Shown: positions 57,901 through 64,000 of the stretch, in pieces
Layout: the number at the start of each line of letters is the position of its first letter
How positions within the stretch are numbered: position 1 is the first letter of the stretch
Source: Terramyces sp. JEL0728
Lineage: Eukaryota; Chytridiomycota; Chytridiomycetes; Rhizophydiales; Terramycetaceae
Assembly (NCBI GenBank): GCA_027603945.1
Contig: JADIIU010000061.1
Location: 16,386 to 80,385, forward strand
Reading direction: 5' to 3'
Length of the DNA stretch: 64,000 nucleotides
Program-made: the position numbers and the translations under genes
Notes under the pieces: generated by a model
What the model saw: the letters and a program-made list of their open reading frames with translations, nothing else
Databases searched by the model: none
Told to the model about the DNA's origin: nothing

Positions 57901-58158
57901 AACAAGTGTAGCATGTACATACAAAACTGTATAAAAGGGTGGACTTTTTTAGGAGGACTTAGCTGGTTAGGGCCATCAGTTTCCAAACGCTGCTTGGCTT
58001 CTTCAGATGTCAGCCCAGGGGAAGCGGCAGGCTTTTGAAGGTTAAATTTCACATTGTACATTTGCGAAACCTCTTCAAAAGTCTTTAAATGTTCAACCTC
58101 GAGTCAGTCGAATACTTACGATATCAACTTTCTTTTCCTCTTCTTTTTTATTAGCCAT
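54919..58158 (-). CDS. P-type ATPase of the Na+/K+ (P2C) type
   Basis: About 1,044 aa after five introns (20-22 nt). Motifs: SGDKIPADLY, ASLTGEAEAQERG (TGES is TGEA), membrane VPEGLPATVTILLSLAAKKM, phosphorylation site LATDKTGTLTRNQMTV, GAPERVLKLC, VMMVTGDHPLTAESI and VGVTGDGVNDSPALKKADLG. After the 20-nt intron the membrane part reads THTMPEVFANLLNVAVPIPL and VVDLGFELFLALSFAW, placing it in the Na,K/H,K-ATPase branch that basal fungi also have. The second acidic residue of TM6 (animal DLGTD) is Glu here. Start chosen at 58158 (MANKKEEEKKVD), joined by a 22-nt intron to DIVEHLKTFEEVS. It probably exports sodium or exchanges potassium; no beta subunit is seen. Confidence 0.87.
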
Positions 58159-59665
58159 AGGAGATTGTCTCGTTTTTCGTAAGGAAGATTTTTGTTGATT
58201 TTGCGTCAGTACGTGTTATTGGAATGAGGTCATAACTGTGATTCCGTTTATCAAAGCAAAGATAAAACTTTAGTTGACAGCCAACCTACAGATGGCTATG
58301 CTAGAAAACCAACGTCAGCCCAAAATGGGAACTTTTGAAAGTTATGGCTGTGGGATTTGAAAATGAAGCAGCGATCAACATAAGTGTTTATTAATTTCAA
58401 CCACCTTCTTTTTGAGGTTTACACTTGAAAGCTTTAAAATACCACGGTACTACTGTAATGGGATTGGGGTTGTTTGATTAAAAATTCGGGTACCTGGTTC
58501 ATTAATTCAATGATAGGGCCATGAGAAATTTTACGCTAAAATACGTTGATGTACATATAGCAAACAGAAATCTCTTTACGGAAACGAAATTGGTTTTGAA
58601 TATTCACAACATTGTAGTCAGCTTTGATCAATCCTTCAGAATAGATCCCCTTGACTAGGTACAGTCTGCAACATGGGCTTTATGAATCAATAGACATTAT
58701 CCAGTTCAAAATACAGCAAAGTAAATATTCAGCAGTTAACAAAGAGTGCAGATATTCCCCAAACTCGCAAGGATGAAATATATTTGTCCAAAACAACTGA
58801 GCCAATTAGATATGATTTGATCCACGGTCACACATTGATTTTATTCTTTCTGATGATTCCAAAATTTTCCGTCGGAAATCCATATACGCGTATTTGTCGA
58901 GCATAGTACAATCTAATTTCAGCAAAGCAGATAGTTCTACAATCTTTCTCGGCGATTTAAACATAGTATAGCTTTAGATTTTTACAACTAGAATATTGCA
59001 CGGATATCGTAACGAAATTATAATTGTGGATTTCCATTCGCGTCGTAAAATTAACCACAGAAGCATCTCATCTGGTGCTTGAAACGAATACTTTGTAGGA
59101 TATAAGTTTGTTGAATGTGTAAAATCGTATTATCCGTTCCGGCTTGCAATTTACTATGCTTGATCTCGAAAATTGGAACTCGATGGATTAAATACTCCCA
59201 ACAGAGTATTGGATATTAGAATACCCAGTTCCACTCCTAAATATACACGGAATTGATCTAAAATCCTATTCTATGCACTGCCTTTATAGATTGGCTCTGC
59301 ATTATTCCCTTCAGCGGGTCCATTCCGTTTGATATACTGTAATACATTCTGCCATTAACAGTGTGCGGATTTTCATCTGCAGTAGTGCAGTTTTTAAGGT
59401 GACGTGTGTTTGCAATGTATTTAAAACAGAAAATGCCAATCCGAATAATATCCAAGAAATTTATCAACTGAGAACACACTATTTAACAGACAGTCAAGCT
59501 CGAGATGACTATTCTTGCAGCATACTAACCACCAGATCGTTTGGTTTCCGCTCCCCAGATTGTATGGCTTTTCATTTTAACATATTGCTCATTGGCCACT
59601 TTCAGTTACAATGCTCTGTATTCTGAAATATTTTCAGAATTTGAATTTTTCAATCTCAAATCGCA
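58159..59665. other. 1.5-kb stretch without a convincing gene
   Basis: The longest gap in the window. The plus strand has several open segments of 45-50 codons, such as MRNFTLKYVDVHIANRNLF at about 58.52 kb and another ending IFLGDLNIV near 58.97 kb, with short intron-like sequences between them. They do not join into a consistent protein. No family, repeat or RNA gene was recognised; a decayed or fast-evolving gene remains possible. Confidence 0.4.
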
Positions 59666-61432
59666 ATGAGCACCAAAAAAGTTCCCAAAATCAGTTTAAC
59701 AGTTGGAAAGAGAAGATTATCCCAAGAAGTACAGAAACCACTCAAGAAATTAAAAATCACTTCAAAAGGGATCAAAGTAAATGTTTTTAATCCAAGTTTG
59801 CCGAAGAATGGAACTTGGAATCTTCCCAAGTTAAAGAAACAGCTTCAAAATTGTTGGAGAATTTGTTGAGCTACAAAGATGGGTAATTGTTATTGACGTA
59901 GCGCTCCAATAGAGCCATTTATGGATTTAGTGGACAGGAAAACTTATCCAGACTACTTTCAGATCATTAAAGATCCAATTGCAATTAACGATATCAAGGT
60001 ATGCGGGCATTAATGAGGCAAAAATTAACAAGGGGGCTTACAAAAAGATTGATGATTTTAAAGGAGATGTAATGCAATGTTTTGCAAACTGTAAATCTTA
60101 TAACCAACCCGGATCTGATATCTACAAGGATGCTTCTGATTTGGAAACATTTTTCACTTCTATATATCTGGAAATGAGAGGCGTTGCAGACAGTCCTCCA
60201 TCCAGCAGTCCAGTAAACACTCCCTCAAAGCGAAAGGGGAGGAAATCGTCCGAGAAAAAAGACAGTAATGCCCTTTTAACAAGATGCGCTGGACCAATTG
60301 TTTGAAGCAGTTGAAAATGATGATATTGATACTTTTATTGGATTGTTAGACACTGAACACGTCAACAAGCTACACAAATCCAATGAATTTGATACTGAAT
60401 ATACTTGGTCGTTGCTACATGCAGCTTGCTATTACGGACATGAGGATTTTGTAGAAATAATCATGGAAACTGGCGCAAATGTTGAATTGGAAGACACTTG
60501 GTATCATGGAGTAACCCTATATTAATTCAGCGCGCGCTTGCATGGGCAGCTTTTGGGAATCATGCGAAATTATGTAAAATTTTGATTGAAAAATACAATG
60601 CCGATAAAGAAGCCAAGAATGAACATGGCCAGGTAGCATTTGATCTTGTTGCTGATCCGCACGCAAAGCAGTGGAAAGGCATCTTTGATAAGAAACCAGA
60701 GGTACTCTAAACTAACACAAGAAGAAAACTGAAAGCCGAAGAGCACCGGAAACACCAACTTCGATAACCATAAAGGTTCCTCCGCAAGCAAATCAATACG
60801 GTCAGCGAGCCTCCCAATTCCAAACACCGGCTACTTTTGGCAACAAGCTCTATCCACAGTCTGCCCCTGCACAATTACGAAAGCAATATTCCACTCGGAA
60901 GGTCGAGGTTAGACAAGGAATGAAACCGGGGCCAGGGACACCATTCACTCCACAAACCCAGCCTGTTTTATCAGCATATGCAATGTACAATGCGCAAAAG
61001 CGAGATCCTGTTCAACAAACACTATTATTGGAAATTATTGATTTCGAATCACAAGATGGAACTTTTTCCCTCACACTTCCATTTAACAAGCCGTACATTG
61101 AGCAAAAAGTGGAAGGACACTGTATTACGTTAACCAACTCTATCAAAGCAATCACTTTAAAACTAAGATTGAATCCAACTCCATTTGGGGGTGATGCTGC
61201 CAAATACTTAGTTACTGGACACCACTCAACTACTTTCCATACTATTTCAGGAAGTCAAACGAGAAGCGATCAATTAAATATTGCTGCAGAAGATGATATC
61301 CAAGTGGTGAATGTCCAATTGGCAGATTATATGAATGTTGTAGAGTTTTGTATTAGTGCAATTGGCTATGGCATGGATGATGTAGTTGAAACTGCACACC
61401 AAACATTTATGATTGCTATTAATCGAAATTAA
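59666..61432 (+). CDS. Bromodomain-ankyrin repeat protein
   Basis: About 549 aa, six introns (19-20 nt). After a basic N-terminus, a bromodomain: GAPIEPFMDLVDRKTYPDYF, QIIKDPIAINDIK, AKINKGAYKKIDDFKGDV and CFANCKSYNQPGSDIY, with the acetyl-lysine-binding Asn in YNQPG. A Pro/Ser/Lys linker leads to ankyrin repeats (WSLLHAACYYGHEDFVEIIM, RALAWAAFGNHAKLCKIL). A C-terminal unknown domain follows (LSAYAMYNAQKRDPVQQ, IIDFESQDGTFSLTLPF). The combination resembles fungal chromatin-remodelling (RSC/SWI-SNF-type) accessory subunits; the complex is inferred. Stop lies inside TAATAAA; only 10 bases separate it from the next convergent gene. Confidence 0.82.
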
Positions 61433-61442
61433 TAAACTCGGT

Positions 61443-62660
61443 TTATTCTGATAACGCTCGTTTCCTTTCAAACATTTCTTGATCCACCATGAAATACTCT
61501 TCTTGTTCCTTGGTAATTGGATCATGTGAATATTCACAGTCATCCTTTTGACAACCGCCTTTGGATTGTTTAAGGAAATGAAATGCACAAGGAAAATCCT
61601 TTTTGATATGTGAATATTCGCAGCTGCTCCCTTTCATACAGCTTCCATTTCGATAAAAAGTACATAACTGCTTTGTCCGTGGATCAAATCCTGGCCCGAT
61701 GTGAAGGAAATTACACGAATCGCCAAGAATGCATTTTCCTTGCTTCCACATATTACAAATCCCTGTCTTTTGTCTGGGTTTAGGCCGGTGTTCTGGCACT
61801 TTCTTTGTCTCCACAAGAATAGCGTTTTCCTCCAATCGCTTAGGTTCTCGCTGTTCCGATTGAGAGATACACCCGTCAAAAATAGACGACAAAATACCTC
61901 TCTGGGCATTATCATCTGGATTTGCGGTTTGAGGAGCATTGTTTGGCGATTGGATGTTCACTCTCTTAATTACGACTCTGTTTTTGTCTACTTTAGCAAT
62001 GCAAGTCTTTTGTACATGTCCGCTTCTTAAACACCTGGCGCAATATACCGTATCTTCCAGCTTTGTGCCATTGAAATGCGTATCTGTAACACAAGTTTCT
62101 TTAGAATGCCCATATCTTCCACATCGGACGCATTTCATTCGCTGTATTAAATTTCCATTTATATCCTTTTCTGCTTTGCAATCTTTCATCTTGTGCCCTG
62201 CATATTGACACCGGTTGCATTTGATTTCCAGTTTCTTTTTACTCTTCTTTTTCATGTTTTTAGGCACTATTGAATGAAATAGTAATGCAGGCTTGGATTC
62301 TTTAGTATATTGTTCCACTCTATCTCCTAGCGGGTTATTAGCGGCTGCTACTAAAGGAACATCACCATTAGGCAATACTTCCCCCTCCTCAACATCTTCA
62401 TCCATATCGGAAAGCTGTTCAGTCAATGCAATATCCTTGGGCTGAACAGATACTTTGTCGGTGATTTGATTTGATTTCCTGGCTGCTTCAACCTTTGCAG
62501 AGCCATCTACAGGCACTTTCATCAAACTATTCCCTGCTGCTTCAAATGAATTCGGTGGAATTAACCCGGGTATATTTACAGTAACTGTAGGAATCGTATT
62601 CTCCCATGGCCGAAAGTCATTTTTCATATTTAACCAAGGTTTAGGTTTGCCTTCCATCAA
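61443..62660 (-). CDS. CCHC zinc-knuckle and CCCH zinc-finger protein
   Basis: Intronless, about 405 aa. Three CCHC-type knuckles (CNRCQYAGHKMKDC, CVRCGRYGHSKETC, CARCLRSGHVQKTC) precede three CCCH fingers (CNMWKQGKCILGDSCNFLH, CTFYRNGSCMKGSSCEYSH, CAFHFLKQSKGGCQKDDCEYSH). RNA-binding proteins with CCCH tandem fingers of ZC3H4/6/8 type act in RNA processing and surveillance; the combination with knuckles suggests RNA binding but the target is unknown. Start at the first of two ATGs (62660 or 62657). Stop lies inside AATAAA. Confidence 0.8.
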   Translation of the reverse strand: MMEGKPKPWLNMKNDFRPWENTIPTVTVNIPGLIPPNSFEAAGNSLMKVPVDGSAKVEAARKSNQITDKVSVQPKDIALTEQLSDMDEDVEEGEVLPNGDVPLVAAANNPLGDRVEQYTKESKPALLFHSIVPKNMKKKSKKKLEIKCNRCQYAGHKMKDCKAEKDINGNLIQRMKCVRCGRYGHSKETCVTDTHFNGTKLEDTVYCARCLRSGHVQKTCIAKVDKNRVVIKRVNIQSPNNAPQTANPDDNAQRGILSSIFDGCISQSEQREPKRLEENAILVETKKVPEHRPKPRQKTGICNMWKQGKCILGDSCNFLHIGPGFDPRTKQLCTFYRNGSCMKGSSCEYSHIKKDFPCAFHFLKQSKGGCQKDDCEYSHDPITKEQEEYFMVDQEMFERKRALSE

Positions 62661-62694
62661 AAAAATTTAACTTTTTATTAATCGCAGAAATACA

Positions 62695-63998
62695 TCAGTT
62701 GATCTGGTACTGTTCTTTGTTTCTCGAAATGTTTGGGAATTGCAGAAAAATGTCAGTTCCGTGCCCACTTACGCTTCTAAACTCTAACGATCCTCCAAAA
62801 TACTTGGCGTAGACTCGGGACATTGGTAAACCAAAGCCAAGCTTTCATTAAATATATTTACCCCTGCAATAGGTCCGCCGGTAGCTTGAACCATTGACAT
62901 TTTACTTTGACTAGATAAAAAGTCATCATCTTCTTTCTCCACCGTGGTAAACGAGTATTCCCAAACTCGAGGTTGGTCTTGTCAATAGCCAAGTACCTTT
63001 TAACGGAATACCGCCGCCCTGATCCCTGAATCTAATTATCACATCATCATTGGATCTTCCTATGCAAATTTCAATTGGAGGATGTTCAAAACGGTTTAGT
63101 TTTTTAGATTCTTCCACTGCCATAAGTAAAGGGTACCTGTAGCTCTCATAGCGTTCTTTATCAGCTCCATGAATATATATTCCATATGTACATTGATATA
63201 GGCAAATTTAGTGTCGGTAAATCCAGAAATTTCGTAATCTGGAGCAGTGCCATAGTTGAATTCACACAACTGTTGGACATAATTGCAAATGGAGGTTAAT
63301 ATCGTCGTGGGCGAAGATTGAGTATTAACTACACCGATCCATCCTGCTCGTGGTGATTGTAAAGACATGTAATGCTCAGCAATTACCCTTATACCTATTC
63401 TTGCCCGAATCATTTCATCCAGAAATTCTTGTTTTGAAGACTGCGACATATACTTTCCACATTCCTTTAGTTAGACTGACAATACCATAAATCCTTTTGC
63501 TAAATTTGGAATTACACTCTGGTGAGATTCGGTAAGTTCAGCCAACACACTTGCATATTCTCTCTGCAAATCCTCAGTCTTTGGGTTCGGAAATTCAATC
63601 AGTCTTGAAAACGAATCCTTATATAATTCATACACTTGTGAAATGTAAGGATTGACTCCAACAATGAATGGAAGCTTTTCGATTGCTCTTACTCTTCTCG
63701 CAAGACGAATTGGCAATTCTCGGTGGACATATAAAGCACATACGCTTACATCCTGTTCAAGTGTCAGCAAATAATCCAGCGTAACTGGGTTGATGTTTAA
63801 TTTTGAATATTCTGCAATCAGCGGGCTGTTAAGCCAGACTTTGTTATGAGTGCTCCGCATATTTTGAAGGGTGGCATATTTAGCTGCTGTTTGTCGAATG
63901 AGTGGGTGTAATCTTTTTGTTCTCTGAACAAAATGGCTGATCATTTTTGAAACAAATTTATGTTGCCCCAGCTTATTAATGCTACATTTCATGAGCAT
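62695..63998 (-). CDS. Mitochondrial protein kinase of PDK/BCKDK family
   Basis: Phosphorylates and inactivates the pyruvate (or branched-chain) dehydrogenase E1. About 407 aa with four introns (19-21 nt). Landmarks: IPNLAKGFMECGKY, DEMIRARIGIRVIAEHY, the GHKL N box MELIKNAMRATVE, G1 box RFRDQGGGIP, and AGLGFGLPMSRVYAKYFGGS leading to GHGTDIFLQFPN. The N-terminus (MLMKCSINKLGQHKF) is close to the window edge, so the true start may lie further right; a later ATG (MISHFVQR) is an alternative. The kinase branch is left open. Confidence 0.85.
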
Positions 63999-64000
63999 CG

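Noticed and set aside
58850..58990. Possible nSMase/endonuclease-phosphatase fragment around GDLN
   Set aside because: The motif alone is short, the flanking segments match no family member, and no consistent splicing was found.
1..64000. tRNA, rRNA or mobile elements
   Set aside because: No convincing cloverleaf with a GTTCRANNC T loop, no rRNA sequence, and no transposase, terminal repeats or target duplications were found by reading.

Overview
The window is nuclear DNA of a eukaryote with an unusually compact genome. It has no operons, RNA genes, mobile elements or CRISPR. About 30 protein genes sit on both strands, often 10-100 bases apart. Fitting reading frames to recognisable families exposes about 91 spliceosomal introns. 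Nearly all are only 19-24 nt long: GT at the 5' end, a CTAAT/TTAAC/CTGAC-like branch box, and AG a few bases later. Joined across these introns, the spliced lengths divide by three and the proteins match known families end to end. The gene set (Nup98-Nup96 precursor, eS21, mitochondrial ArgJ, GH5 glycosidase, syntaxin 5, Ste24, Bud13, PKA, animal-type C2CD5, presenilin, Na+/K+-type P-ATPase) suggests an early-branching fungus or a close relative among the opisthokonts. I cannot name the species.

Layout. 1-13 kb: glucosidase II beta (5' end cut by the window), a WD40 protein, Mcm10 and a 9.3-kb VPS13 gene with 20 introns. 13-24 kb: a secreted phosphoesterase, a CHY/CTCHY/RING E3 ligase, a PKA catalytic subunit, the Nup98-Nup96 precursor, and a second PKA catalytic subunit. 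24-34 kb: a C2H2 factor, C2CD5, ArgJ, an unknown disordered protein, a helical-repeat (PPR-like) protein and signal peptidase subunit SPC1. 34-46 kb: RFC3/RFC5, a presenilin with an N-terminal MYND finger, an intronless RING + TerD-like protein of bacterial type, a mitochondrial carrier, an alginate-lyase-like protein, Bud13, Ctf18 and eS21. 46-55 kb: syntaxin 5, a TLC-domain protein, two tandem cysteine-rich secreted proteins, Ste24, an ankyrin/zinc/2OG-oxygenase fusion, a GH5 glycosidase and a secreted PLA2-like protein. 55-64 kb: a P2C ATPase, a 1.5-kb stretch without a convincing gene, a bromodomain-ankyrin protein, a CCHC/CCCH zinc-finger protein and a PDK/BCKDK-type mitochondrial kinase.

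Functional links are loose, as expected in a eukaryote. Two clamp-loader genes (RFC small subunit, Ctf18) and Mcm10 serve replication. Glucosidase II, SPC1, syntaxin 5, Ste24 and presenilin belong to the secretory and membrane-proteolysis system. Between 48.5 and 55 kb several secreted proteins are interspersed.

Most notable: the MYND-presenilin fusion, the bacterial-looking RING-TerD gene, ultra-short introns including a 9-nt last coding exon shared by both PKA genes, one VPS13 intron lacking an AG acceptor, stop codons embedded in AATAAA polyadenylation signals, and a paired family of cysteine-rich surface proteins.
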